Shown here one piece after another: positions 36,468 to 45,027 of a stretch of DNA of 64,000 nt. The position numbers and the translations under genes are program-made. How positions within the stretch are numbered: the stretch's first letter is position 1; every line of letters begins with the position of its first letter. The notes under the pieces were generated by a model. It ran no database searches. It was not told the DNA's origin and saw only the letters and a program-made list of their open reading frames with translations. This DNA is from Streptomyces sp. R302 (GTDB taxonomy: Bacteria > Actinomycetota > Actinomycetes > Streptomycetales > Streptomycetaceae), in NCBI RefSeq assembly GCF_012927245.1, contig NZ_JABBGE010000002.1:434001-498000 (forward strand), given 5' to 3'.

Positions 36468-36488
36468 GGACCCTCCGTAGGAGGGTCC
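36468..36488 (-). terminator. Short hairpin at the end of the epimerase gene
   Basis: A 9-bp perfect stem (36468-36476 with 36480-36488) and 3-nt loop sit right at the epimerase stop codon, ahead of moaE on the same strand. Confidence 0.6.
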
Positions 36489-37597
36489 TACAGGCCGCGC
36501 CGCTTCCTCATCTGCCGCACCAGGGCCGCGGTGCCCAGGAGGGCCACCGTGGCGCCCGCCGCGCCCGCCGCCGTGGCGTCCTTGCGGCCGAGCCGGCGGC
36601 CCGCGACCGTGTGCCGGCCCTGGACCTCCTCCAGGAGCGCCGCGAGGACCTCCTCGTTGGTCCACTTGGGGCGCCAGCCCGCGTCGTGGAGCCTGCCGAC
36701 GCTCACCACCCAGGGGTGCATGGTGTAGGCGAGGTCGCCGGCCGGGGAGGGGGTGAGGCCGATCCGGTGCAGCCGGGCCGCGGCGCCCAGGGCGACCGCC
36801 GAGGGCAGCTCCATGCGGCGGATCCCCGACAGCTCCTCGACCTCCTCCTGCTCCAGCCAGCCCTCGCAGCCGACCGCGAACTCGCCGTCGACCTTCTCCA
36901 GGGCCGCGTACTCCAGGGCGCTGACCAGGTCCTCCACGTGGCAGAACTGCCAGGTGGGGCGGGAGCCGGCGACGACGAGCAGCCGGGGCGACTCGAAGTA
37001 GCGGGTCAGCGCCGTGTCCGTACCGCCGACGAGGACGGCCGGGCGGACCACGGTCACGTTGAGGCCGGGGTGGGCGCGGGAGCCGCGGCGGCCGAGCCGT
37101 TCGATCTCCAGGAGGTCGCCGACGCCGGTGGCCTCGGCGGTGGCCCGCAGCTCGGCGTCCTCGGAGAGCGGGATGTCGTTGTCGGGGAGCGCGCCGTAGA
37201 CCATGGTCGAGGTGCACAGGACGACCCGGTGGACGCCGGCCGCGGCCGCGGCCGTGAGGACCGTCTGGGTGCCGCGCACGTTGTACGCCGACCGGGCGGC
37301 CGGGTCGGTCTCCAGGTCGAGATCGACGGCGAGGTGCACGACGACGTCGGCGCCGCGCAGCTTCTCCGCGATGGCCGGATCCCGCACGTCGAGGACGTGC
37401 CAGGTCGCCTCGGGCACCTCGCCGCGCCGCTCGTCGACGGCGATGACCCGACGGACCTCCTCCGAATCGGCGAGACGCCTGGTCAGGAGGGCGCCGACGC
37501 CGGTGGCGGCGCCGGTGACCGCGACGACGGGACCGCGCGCGGCGGACCTGGTTGAGGTGTTTCGCGCTCCGCGAACCTGCGGATCTGGGGAACTCAC
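36488..37597 (-). CDS. NAD-dependent epimerase/SDR family protein
   Basis: 369 residues from GTG 37597, with GGAG 7 nt upstream. The Rossmann fingerprint is VVAVTGAATGVGALLTRRLA, followed by DVRDPAIAEKLRGADVVVHL and the extended-SDR strand VVLCTSTMVYGALPDND. The usual YxxxK pair is not evident after VYG, so catalytic activity is uncertain. A C-terminal hydrophobic helix (AAGAAGATVALLGTAALVRQ) followed by basic residues suggests membrane attachment. Upstream in-frame codons to 37702 look unrelated. Confidence 0.85.
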   Translation of the reverse strand: MSSPDPQVRGARNTSTRSAARGPVVAVTGAATGVGALLTRRLADSEEVRRVIAVDERRGEVPEATWHVLDVRDPAIAEKLRGADVVVHLAVDLDLETDPAARSAYNVRGTQTVLTAAAAAGVHRVVLCTSTMVYGALPDNDIPLSEDAELRATAEATGVGDLLEIERLGRRGSRAHPGLNVTVVRPAVLVGGTDTALTRYFESPRLLVVAGSRPTWQFCHVEDLVSALEYAALEKVDGEFAVGCEGWLEQEEVEELSGIRRMELPSAVALGAAARLHRIGLTPSPAGDLAYTMHPWVVSVGRLHDAGWRPKWTNEEVLAALLEEVQGRHTVAGRRLGRKDATAAGAAGATVALLGTAALVRQMRKRRGL

Positions 37598-37788
37598 CGA
37601 CCGACTCCAGTGGTTGTCTTCAGTACGTACGGGGATGACGCGTACGTACCAGGTGGCGTCCATCCTGCCGCAGGGCACGGCCCGGCGGAGACTTGAGCCC
37701 ATATCCGACCCGGATGTCTACGCTGGTGTTGTGCAGCGGGCAGTCGCCGCCGGCGCGGAGCCGGTGGCCCTAGGAGCCGAGGAAACCT

Positions 37789-39222
37789 GTGAGTGACACC
37801 CCATTCGGATTCGGCCTTCCGCCGGAGGAGCCGGAGGACGGCGACGAAGGCAAGAAGAAGGACCCCGCCGGAGGTGGCCAGGGGTCCGGCGGCCAGGGCG
37901 GCGGCAATCCGTTCGGGGCGAACCCGTTCGGATTCGGCGGCCTCCCCGGCATGGGCGGCCAGGGCGGCGCGGACAATCCGTTCGCCGCGATGTTCGGGTC
38001 GATGAACCCGACGGACCTGGGCGCGGCCTTCCAGCAGCTCGGCCAGATGCTGAGCTACGAGGGCGGTCCCGTGAACTGGGACATGGCCAAGCAGATCGCC
38101 CGCCAGGTGGTCGCCCAGGGCACCGCCGACGGCGTCAAGGACGCCAGCGTGGGCCCGGCCGAGAAGTCCGCGGTCGAGGAGGCGGTCCGCCTCGCCGACC
38201 TGTGGCTGGACCAGGTCACCTCGCTGCCCTCCGGGGCGAACACGGCGGTGGCGTGGAGCCGCGCCGAGTGGGTCGAGGCGACCCTCCCGGCGTGGAAGGA
38301 GCTGGTGGACCCGGTCGCCGAGCGCGTCGGCAACGCCATGGGCGACGTGCTGCCGCAGGAGATGCAGGCCATGGCGGGCCCGCTGATCGGCATGATGCGG
38401 TCGATGGGCGGCGCCATGTTCGGCCAGCAGATCGGGCAGGCCATCGGCGCGCTCGCGGGCGAGGTCGTCGGCTCGACCGACGTCGGCCTGCCGCTCGGCC
38501 CGGCCGGCCGGGCCGCGCTGCTCCCGCTGAACGTGGCGTCCTTCGGCAAGGACCTGAGCGTGCCCTCCGACGAGGTGCGGCTCTACCTGGCCCTGCGCGA
38601 GGCCGCCCACCAGCGGCTCTTCGCGCACGTGCCGTGGCTGCGGGCGCACCTCTTCGGCGCGGTCGAGTCGTACGCGCGCGGCATCAAGGTCGACACCTCG
38701 AAGCTGGAGGAGGCCGTCTCCCAGCTCGACCCGACCCACCCGGAGCAGCTCCAGGAGGCGCTCCAGTCCGGCATGTTCCAGCCGCAGGACACGCCCGAGC
38801 AGAAGGCGGCCCTGGCCCGTCTGGAGACGGCGCTCGCGCTGGTCGAGGGCTGGGTGGACGCGGTGGTCCACGAGGCCGCCAAGTCCCGGCTGACCTCGGC
38901 GGACGCGCTCCGCGAGACGCTGCGCCGGCGCCGGGCCACCGGTGGTCCCGCCGAGCAGACCTTCGCCACCCTGATCGGTCTGGAGCTGCGGCCGCGCCGG
39001 CTGCGAGACGCCTCCCGGCTGTGGGCCTCGCTCACCGACGCGCGCGGTGTCGACGGCCGCGACGGGCTGTGGGAGCACCCCGACATGCTGCCGACGGCGA
39101 CCGACCTCGACGACCCGGACGGCTTCGTCCACCGCGAGCACCTGGACTTCTCCGAGCTGGACAAGCTGCTCGGCGAGGCGGCCAAGGGCGACGCGCCCGA
39201 GGACGGGGACGACGCGAAGTGA
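37789..39222 (+). CDS. Zincin-type metalloprotease (putative hydrolase/F420-biosynthesis-associated family)
   Basis: 477 residues from GTG 37789 with Shine-Dalgarno GAGG. The N-terminal ~65 residues are Gly/Phe/Pro-rich with NPFG repeats. The folded part matches the actinobacterial 'zinc-dependent metalloprotease' family: NWDMAKQIARQVVAQG, EAVRLADLWLDQVTSLP, LPLNVASFGKDLSVPSDEVR and LALREAAHQRLFAHVPWLRA, where the EAAHxRLF segment holds the presumed metal site. No signal peptide is seen. Function is unknown. The stop overlaps the Nudix gene start by 4 nt. Confidence 0.85.
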   Translation: MSDTPFGFGLPPEEPEDGDEGKKKDPAGGGQGSGGQGGGNPFGANPFGFGGLPGMGGQGGADNPFAAMFGSMNPTDLGAAFQQLGQMLSYEGGPVNWDMAKQIARQVVAQGTADGVKDASVGPAEKSAVEEAVRLADLWLDQVTSLPSGANTAVAWSRAEWVEATLPAWKELVDPVAERVGNAMGDVLPQEMQAMAGPLIGMMRSMGGAMFGQQIGQAIGALAGEVVGSTDVGLPLGPAGRAALLPLNVASFGKDLSVPSDEVRLYLALREAAHQRLFAHVPWLRAHLFGAVESYARGIKVDTSKLEEAVSQLDPTHPEQLQEALQSGMFQPQDTPEQKAALARLETALALVEGWVDAVVHEAAKSRLTSADALRETLRRRRATGGPAEQTFATLIGLELRPRRLRDASRLWASLTDARGVDGRDGLWEHPDMLPTATDLDDPDGFVHREHLDFSELDKLLGEAAKGDAPEDGDDAK

Positions 39223-39740
39223 CGCTGCACGACGACGCGGTCCTCGTCCTCAAGGGGTACGAGGGCCAGCCGGAGCTGCGCGAGCTCTACCTGGAGCACC
39301 TGGCGGCGCATCCGGACGGCATGTACAAGCCCTGCTCGGCCGGTCACCTCACCGGCAGCGCGCTGGTGATCGACCCCTCGCGCGGGCGGGTGCTGCTGAC
39401 CCTGCACAAGAAGCTGGGCATGTGGCTCCAGATGGGCGGCCACTGCGAGGAGGGCGATCCGACGGTCGAGGCGGTGGCGCTGCGCGAGGCCTCCGAGGAG
39501 TCGGGGATCTCGGGTCTGACGCTGGTGCCGGGCGGTCCGGTGCGGCTCGACCGGCATCCGATCCCGGCGCCCTGCAACTGGCACCTCGACGTGCAGTACG
39601 CGGCGCTGGCCCCGGCCGAGGCGGTGGCGCAGATCAGCGAGGAGTCGCTGGACCTGAAGTGGTTCGCGTACGACGAGGTGGCCGCGGTGGCGGACACCTC
39701 GGTGGTGCGGCTGACGGAGGCGACGCTGGCCCGCCTGTGA
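39219..39740 (+). CDS. Nudix hydrolase
   Basis: 173 residues from GTG 39219, coupled to the metalloprotease gene by GTGA overlap. The Nudix box GGHCEEGDPTVEAVALREAS then EESGI fits Gx5Ex7REUxEExGU except that the first Glu is Asp. The C-terminal half includes PAPCNWHLDVQYAALAPAEA and WFAYDEVAAVA. The substrate is not predictable; housekeeping of modified nucleotides is likely. It ends at a bidirectional terminator. Confidence 0.88.
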   Translation: MTLHDDAVLVLKGYEGQPELRELYLEHLAAHPDGMYKPCSAGHLTGSALVIDPSRGRVLLTLHKKLGMWLQMGGHCEEGDPTVEAVALREASEESGISGLTLVPGGPVRLDRHPIPAPCNWHLDVQYAALAPAEAVAQISEESLDLKWFAYDEVAAVADTSVVRLTEATLARL

Positions 39741-39765
39741 GGTGAGCCGGCGGCACGGCGCGGCA

Positions 39766-39803
39766 CGGCGAAGGGCCCCCGGTCTCCCGGGGGCCCTTCG
39801 CCG
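39766..39803. terminator. Bidirectional terminator, Nudix gene / AIM24 cluster
   Basis: A perfect 17-bp stem (39766-39782 with 39787-39803) and a 4-nt loop lie between the convergent Nudix and AIM24 genes. Confidence 0.85.
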
Positions 39804-39820
39804 TACCGCCGTCCGTGGGC

Positions 39821-40576
39821 TCAGTTCCAGGCGTTGTTCTGGTTCTGGCCGTGGGCGCCGTGCTGGCCGACGCCGAACTGGGCGGCGACGCCCTGTCCGA
39901 TGGCGGCGTTCTGCGGGGGCATGACCTCGCTGGGCTGGACGAGGGCGAAGCCCTGGCCGAGGAAGCTGAGCTCCCAGCCCTCGCCGGTGTTGCCGCGGCG
40001 GCTGCGGACGCTGCTGTTGTGCGTCTGCGCCTGCATCTGGACCCGCAGCGAGGTGGACCAGGCGACGATCGCGTCCGCGTCGGCGCTCACGTACTTGTCC
40101 GGGGTGACCTGGAGCATCAGCGGCTGGCCGGAGGTCATGAGGGCGACCTTGCCGCGGCCGGTGATGTTGAGCTGGTACTTGCCGGTGCCGGAGACGCCGT
40201 ACTGGCTGTCGACGGCGATGACCTCGGTGTGCAGGCTGGTGTCGAGCGCCAGCACGTAGGCGCTGTCGACGGTGAGGCCCTCCTGCTCGACCTCGACGAC
40301 GTGGATGTACTGCGCCAGGTTGGCGAAGTAGACCGTGCCCTGCCCGGAGCAGCGCATCAGGTCGAGGCCCTCGCCGGTGCGGGCGCGGGCCTGGCGCTGG
40401 CTGCCGGTCTGGTACTCGCCGTCGAAGTCGACGAGCCCCTGGTAGGCGACCATGGCGCCCTTGCGCGCGAGGACGTCGTCGTGGCCGGTGAGGCTGACCC
40501 GCAGCAGCTGCGGGTTCTGGATGACGTACCGCTCCTGGCTCTGCTGCTCGGCGTGGTTGAAAAGCGGGCTCTGCAT
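39821..40576 (-). CDS. AIM24 family protein (third gene of the cluster)
   Basis: 251 residues, starting MQSPLFNHAEQQSQERYVIQ. The AIM24/TraB-like beta fold shows the repeated features of the family: NPQLLRVSLTGHDDVLARKG then SMV/AMVAYQGLVDF, LMRCSGQGTVYFANLAQYIH, ALDTSLHTEVIAVDS, GKVALMTSGQPLML and GEGWELSFLGQGFALVQPSE. The C-terminal tail is Gln/Gly/Asn-rich (GQHGAHGQNQNNAWN). It is 19 nt downstream of the second AIM24 gene. The family is linked to mitochondrial organisation in yeast; its bacterial role is unknown. Confidence 0.88.
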   Translation of the reverse strand: MQSPLFNHAEQQSQERYVIQNPQLLRVSLTGHDDVLARKGAMVAYQGLVDFDGEYQTGSQRQARARTGEGLDLMRCSGQGTVYFANLAQYIHVVEVEQEGLTVDSAYVLALDTSLHTEVIAVDSQYGVSGTGKYQLNITGRGKVALMTSGQPLMLQVTPDKYVSADADAIVAWSTSLRVQMQAQTHNSSVRSRRGNTGEGWELSFLGQGFALVQPSEVMPPQNAAIGQGVAAQFGVGQHGAHGQNQNNAWN

Positions 40577-40595
40577 GATGTGTTCTCGCTCCCCC

Positions 40596-41276
40596 TCAGC
40601 CCCGGACCCGAAGCCGGTCGCTGCTGTCCTCGCTGGGCTGTACGACGACGATGCCCTGGCCCGAGAAGGCCATCTGGTATGCCTCGCCGCTGCCCCGCCC
40701 GATGAGGGAGGACGCCTTGAAGCTGCGCTTGCCCTTGACCTTGAGCGTCGGCGACCAGGCGACGAGCGCGTCGGGGTCGACGTACGTCTCGTCCTCGCCG
40801 CGGCCGCAGTCGACGACGATCGGGGTGCCGCGCGAGGTGAGCGCGACCCAGCCGGTGCCGGAGATGCCCACGTTGAACAGGCCCTGGCCGGCGAACTTGG
40901 CGAGGCCCTTGACCCGCTCGACGCCCCACTGGAGGTGGGCGTCGAAGGCGAGGAGGTTGGAGCCGTTGACGGAGAGCGCGTCGTTCTGGAGGTTGATCAC
41001 GACGACGTCGGCGCCGTAGTCGGCGAGGTAGAGCAGGCCGTCGCCGGTGCACTTCATGAGCGGGGTGCCCTCGCCGGTGGCCCACTCCCTGGCGATCTGG
41101 CGGACGGCGGGCGGGTTGGGCTCGTACTGGATGAAGCCCTCGTAGGCGACCATCGAGCCGGCCCGGGCGTAGAGGTCCTGGCCGGTGGTCATGGCGACCT
41201 TGAGCATGGCGCTGCCGTGGTTCTCCATGCGCGCCGCGATGGGGGTCGGGGCATAGCCCGCGAGCTGCTGGTTCAT
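40596..41276 (-). CDS. AIM24 family protein (second gene of the cluster)
   Basis: 226 residues from ATG 41276. It has the same domain: SAMLKVAMTTGQDLYARAGS with MVAYEGFIQYEP, LMKCTGDGLLYLADYGADVV, LLAFDAHLQWGVERVKGLA, FNVGISGTGWVALTSRGTPI and AYQMAFSGQGIVVVQPSE. It lacks extensions. It sits 14 nt after the TerD-AIM24 gene and 19 nt before the third AIM24 gene, so all three are one operon. Confidence 0.88.
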   Translation of the reverse strand: MNQQLAGYAPTPIAARMENHGSAMLKVAMTTGQDLYARAGSMVAYEGFIQYEPNPPAVRQIAREWATGEGTPLMKCTGDGLLYLADYGADVVVINLQNDALSVNGSNLLAFDAHLQWGVERVKGLAKFAGQGLFNVGISGTGWVALTSRGTPIVVDCGRGEDETYVDPDALVAWSPTLKVKGKRSFKASSLIGRGSGEAYQMAFSGQGIVVVQPSEDSSDRLRVRG

Positions 41277-41290
41277 GGTGTCGGGCTCCC

Positions 41291-43015
41291 TCAGACCTCG
41301 TACGGCTGGACGACGATGAAGTTGCCGGGGGCGCCCCGGAACTGGAGGTTCACGGTCTCCCCGCTGTGGCCGGGGTAGGCGTTGCGCCGGAGCCGGACCT
41401 GGCTGGAGAGGATGACCTGCGAGGCGGCCGACCAGGCGACGACCGCGTTGCAGTCCGCGAAGGTCGTCGGGGTGACGGGCAGCACCACGGGGACGCCGTG
41501 GGTCTTGACGATCACGGTGCCGGTGCCCTGGAACTGCATGGTGAACAGGGCGCCGCCGGGGATTCCGTGGCCCTCGATGCGGCGGACCTCGTACTGGAGC
41601 GACTCGTCGAAGGCGAGCACGTTCTCCGCGGAGACGCAGATGGCGTCGCCCTGGAGCTCGATCGGGTGCAGGTACGAACCGTTCTCGGCGAGGAAGACCT
41701 GGCCGCGGCCGGTGCAGCGCATCAGCTGCATCTCCTGGCCGGTGGCGTTGCCCACGATCCGGCCCGCGAAGCCGGCGCCCTTGTAGGAGAAGTCGACCTT
41801 GCCCTGGTACATGACCATGGAGCCCTGACGGGCGAGGACGGGGGTGCCGCCCATGCCGAGGTCGACCCGCATGAGCTGCTGGTTCTGCGGGGTCCAGCGG
41901 GCGCCGGTGGCGGTCTCCTTGAACGGGGCGAGCGCGGCGGCGAGCCCGGCGCCGGCCGCGGGCGCGCCCTGCGGCATGCCCGGCGGCATGCCCTGGGGCG
42001 GCATGCCCGGCGGCATGCCGGGCTGCTGGCCGTACGGGGCGGGCTGGCCGTAGCCGGGCTGCTGGCCGTACGGCGCCTGGGGCGGCTGCCCGTAGGGGGC
42101 GCCGTGCGGCGGGGTCTGGCCGGGGACCTGCCCGTAGGGGGCCTGCGGCGGCTGCTGGCCGTACGGGCCGGCGGCCGGGGCCGGGGTCGGGGGCGGCGGC
42201 ACGGGCGCGGGAGCGAGCGGCGCGACCATCGTGGGCTGGGTGTGCACCGGCTGCGGGGCCGGCGGCGGCGTGGGCGGCTGCGCGCCGTAGCCGGGCTGCG
42301 GGGCGCCGAAGGCCGGGGCGGGCGCGGGGGCCGGGGCGGGCGCGGGGGCCGGAGCCGGTGCCGGGGCCGGAGCCGGTGCCGGGGCCGCGGGGGCGCCGAA
42401 GGCGGGCGGGGTCGCGGCCTGGGCGGGGGCGGCGAAGCCGGGGGCGGCCTGCTGGGGGGCGGCCTGCGGCTGGGCGGCCGACTCCTCCTCCATGACCTCT
42501 CCGCCGAAGTTCCGCAGCAGCGCTTCCAGGCCGCCGTCGAAGCCCTGGCCGACGGCGGCGAAGCGCCACACGTCCTTCAGGTAGAAGTCGCCGAGCATGA
42601 CCGCGCGCTCGGTGGAGAACTCCGCGCCGGTGAACGCGTACCGGGCGACCTCCTCGCCGCCGGCCACGATCCGGATCCAGCCGGGGCCGACCTGCGACAT
42701 CTGGCCGTCGCCGTCGATGGTGGCGGTGAAGGCGAGCTTGTGGATCTGCGGGGGGATCCGGTCGAGGGTGACCCGGAAGGACTCGGTGTCACCGGCCTGC
42801 GCCCCGAGCTGCTGGATGGACTCCTCGGGCGACTTCGGCTGGTTGAAGAAGACGAAGTACCGGTCGTCCGACAGCCGCTCCTCGGCGTCGAGGCCGAAGC
42901 AGCTGATGTCGAAGGTGAGCCCGGGAGCGGAGATCTGCACGCCCACGTACAGATCGGTGCCCGCGGTCAGATCACTGATCTTGGCCTTGTGGCCGCGTTG
43001 GAATTCCCTGGCCAT
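41291..43015 (-). CDS. TerD-AIM24 fusion protein
   Basis: 574 residues from ATG 43015. Residues 1-180 are a TerD domain: LTAGTDLYVGVQISAPGLTF, RYFVFFNQPKSPEESI and GDTESFRVTLDRIPPQIHKL, with the acidic residues that bind calcium in TerD proteins. Residues ~180-370 are a low-complexity linker of Ala-Pro repeats and PYGQ/PPGMPP repeats. Residues ~375-574 are an AIM24 domain (QLMRVDLGMGGTPVLARQGS; LMRCTGRGQVFLAENGSYLH). No signal peptide is seen. First gene of a three-AIM24 operon; a role in envelope or stress response is inferred from the TerD part only. Confidence 0.9.
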   Translation of the reverse strand: MAREFQRGHKAKISDLTAGTDLYVGVQISAPGLTFDISCFGLDAEERLSDDRYFVFFNQPKSPEESIQQLGAQAGDTESFRVTLDRIPPQIHKLAFTATIDGDGQMSQVGPGWIRIVAGGEEVARYAFTGAEFSTERAVMLGDFYLKDVWRFAAVGQGFDGGLEALLRNFGGEVMEEESAAQPQAAPQQAAPGFAAPAQAATPPAFGAPAAPAPAPAPAPAPAPAPAPAPAPAPAFGAPQPGYGAQPPTPPPAPQPVHTQPTMVAPLAPAPVPPPPTPAPAAGPYGQQPPQAPYGQVPGQTPPHGAPYGQPPQAPYGQQPGYGQPAPYGQQPGMPPGMPPQGMPPGMPQGAPAAGAGLAAALAPFKETATGARWTPQNQQLMRVDLGMGGTPVLARQGSMVMYQGKVDFSYKGAGFAGRIVGNATGQEMQLMRCTGRGQVFLAENGSYLHPIELQGDAICVSAENVLAFDESLQYEVRRIEGHGIPGGALFTMQFQGTGTVIVKTHGVPVVLPVTPTTFADCNAVVAWSAASQVILSSQVRLRRNAYPGHSGETVNLQFRGAPGNFIVVQPYEV

Positions 43016-43127
43016 GCGTAACGACCGTCCCCCATCCCGATGGCGAATGACTCGCGCCAGGCTAACCGCTGGGGACGACATTGAGACAGGGCAGGTCCGA
43101 TCCGGTACCGAATCGGGAAAAAGGGCC

Positions 43128-43661
43128 TCAGGACGCGGGCTCCGCGTCCGGCAGCTTCGGGAGGCGGTCCGCGGCGACCACTCCTTCGAGGTACCCGCGG
43201 GCCCGCTCGGTGCGGGGGTAGGCCTCCAGGAGCCGCCAGAAGTCGGGGCCGTGGCCGGGGACGAGGAGGTGGGCGAGCTCGTGCAGGAGGACGTAGTCGA
43301 CGACGTACTCGGGCATCGGCTGGAGCCGGTGGGAGAGCCGGATGGTGCCCTCGGCGGGGGTGCAGGAGCCCCAGCGGCTGTTCTGGTTGGTGACCCAGCG
43401 GACCGAGCCGGGCCTGGCCCTGCCGTCGAGGTAGCGCTCGGAGAGCCGGGCCGCCCGCTCGGCGAGCTCGGTGTCGCCGCGGGTGGCGCGGCGCTCCTTG
43501 TCCCGGTCCTTGGCGTCGAGCTTCTCCAGCATCACGCCGACCCAGCGGCGCTCCTCGGCCTCCGACATCCGGGCCGGGATGAGGACGATCGTGCGGTCCC
43601 CCTCGCGGTAGGCGGAGACGGAACGGGTGCGGCGGGCGCTCCTGCGGATCTCGACTGACAC
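43128..43661 (-). CDS. YgjP-like/M48-type metallopeptidase (DUF45)
   Basis: 177 residues from GTG 43661. The core reads VTNQNSRWGSCTPAEGTIRL followed by VVDYVLLHELAHLLVPGHGP, where HELAH is the zinc motif and PGHGPDFW the third-ligand region. It matches YgjP/SprT-like stand-alone metallopeptidases. The product is cytoplasmic with unknown substrate. It is divergent from the E1-like gene, with 157 bp between them. Confidence 0.85.
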   Translation of the reverse strand: MSVEIRRSARRTRSVSAYREGDRTIVLIPARMSEAEERRWVGVMLEKLDAKDRDKERRATRGDTELAERAARLSERYLDGRARPGSVRWVTNQNSRWGSCTPAEGTIRLSHRLQPMPEYVVDYVLLHELAHLLVPGHGPDFWRLLEAYPRTERARGYLEGVVAADRLPKLPDAEPAS

Positions 43662-43818
43662 GCCCTCGACGGTACCGGGCGGGCCCGACGGACACCCCTC
43701 CGTATGACTCATATGACTTTCAAGTGGGCCTGTGGACAACTTTCGGCGCGGTCCGCCGCCGGCGGGCACTCTGATCACGGAGGAACGCGAAGGGAAACGG
43801 CGGAGGACGGGGGCGGGG

Positions 43819-45027
43819 ATGCATCCGATGGTGAAGCCGGCACTGCGCCGGGCGTGGCGGAGTCTGACGTGTGTGCAGTACGGGGTGGCGCCGGCGCACG
43901 CGGTGGTGCTGGATCCGGTGGACGCGGCGACGGGCCGGCTGCTCGGGCTGATGGACGGGACGCGCGGGACGGCGCTGCTGCGGGCGGAGGCGGCGGCGCT
44001 CGGGCTGCCGGAGGGGCGGCTCGACGCGCTGCTCGGGCGGCTCTCGGCGGTGGGGCTGCTGGTGGAGGCCGCCGCCGGGCGGCCGGGGCGGGCGGGGCCG
44101 GCCGCCGGGGCGGTGGACACGGCGCTCGATCCGCTGCGGGCGGATCTGGCCGCGCTGTCGGTGGTGTGCCCGGAGCCGGAGCGGGCGCTGGGGACGCTCG
44201 CGGCCCGGCGGGAGCGGCGGGTGCGGGTGCGGGGTGCCGGCCGGGTGGGGTCGATGGTGGCGGCGCTGCTCGCGGCGGCCGGCGTGGGCGGGGTGGAGGT
44301 GGTGGACGGCGGCCGGGTCGAGCCGTGGGAGACGGCGCCGGGCGGGCTGCCCGCCGAGGCGGTCGGCGAGCGGCGGGTGGCGGCGGCGCGACGGCTCGTC
44401 GGGCGGTGGTCGCGCGGTCCGGTGGCGGTGCGGCGGACGGGCCGGCGGGCCGCGCCGGGTGACGGGGACGGCCGGGCCGCGGTGTCACTCGTGGTGGTGA
44501 CGGACCGGGACGGGCTCGGGGTGCGGGTGCCGGACCCGGTGCCGGCGGAGCCGTGGATGGCGGCCGGGGTGCCCCATCTGTACGCGGGGGTGCTGGAGGC
44601 GACCGGGGTGGTGGGGCCACTGGTGCTGCCGGGCGGGACGGCGTGCGCCCGGTGCCTCCAGGAGGAGGCGACGGACCGGGACCCGGCGTGGCCGCGGCTG
44701 CTCGCGCAGTGGCGTTCGGGGGCGCCGCATCCGCTGCCGGCCTGTGACGTGGCGCTGGCGACGGCGGTGGCGGGGCTGGCCGCGGGGCACGCCCTCGCCT
44801 TCCTGGACGGGGAGTTGCCGGCGAGCACCGGGACCCGGTGGGAGGCGGCCATGCCGTCGCTGGGGTGGCGGTCCGAGCGACTGGTGCCGCATCCGGCCTG
44901 TCCCTGTGGGGCCGCCCGGGGCAGGGTGGGGGTGGGCGCCTCGGGCGCCGGGGAGGCTGGGTCCACAATGGCGGAGCACATCCCTGCGCGGCACGGCAGT
45001 CTGGGAATTGGAGGGGCGCATGTCTGA
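43819..45027 (+). CDS. E1/ThiF-like protein with degenerate adenylation site
   Basis: 402 residues from ATG 43819. The N-terminal ~130 residues resemble the leader-binding wing of TOMM-type ThiF proteins (ALRRAWRSLTCVQYGVAPAH). A Rossmann motif (VRGAGRVGSMVAALLAAAGV) leads to VEVVDGGRVEPWETAPGGLP, where E1 enzymes usually show an N-x-x-R-Q pattern and a catalytic Lys; these are not conserved here. A zinc site is likely from CARC (with LPGGTACARCLQEEATDRDP) and C-terminal HPACPCGAA. It overlaps the ABC1 kinase gene by 8 nt. A docking or scaffold role is more likely than true adenylation. Confidence 0.8.
   Translation: MHPMVKPALRRAWRSLTCVQYGVAPAHAVVLDPVDAATGRLLGLMDGTRGTALLRAEAAALGLPEGRLDALLGRLSAVGLLVEAAAGRPGRAGPAAGAVDTALDPLRADLAALSVVCPEPERALGTLAARRERRVRVRGAGRVGSMVAALLAAAGVGGVEVVDGGRVEPWETAPGGLPAEAVGERRVAAARRLVGRWSRGPVAVRRTGRRAAPGDGDGRAAVSLVVVTDRDGLGVRVPDPVPAEPWMAAGVPHLYAGVLEATGVVGPLVLPGGTACARCLQEEATDRDPAWPRLLAQWRSGAPHPLPACDVALATAVAGLAAGHALAFLDGELPASTGTRWEAAMPSLGWRSERLVPHPACPCGAARGRVGVGASGAGEAGSTMAEHIPARHGSLGIGGAHV

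Noticed and set aside
39821..43015. A tellurite-resistance (ter) operon
   Set aside because: Only one TerD domain, fused to AIM24, is present; there is no terA, terB, terC or terE gene nearby.
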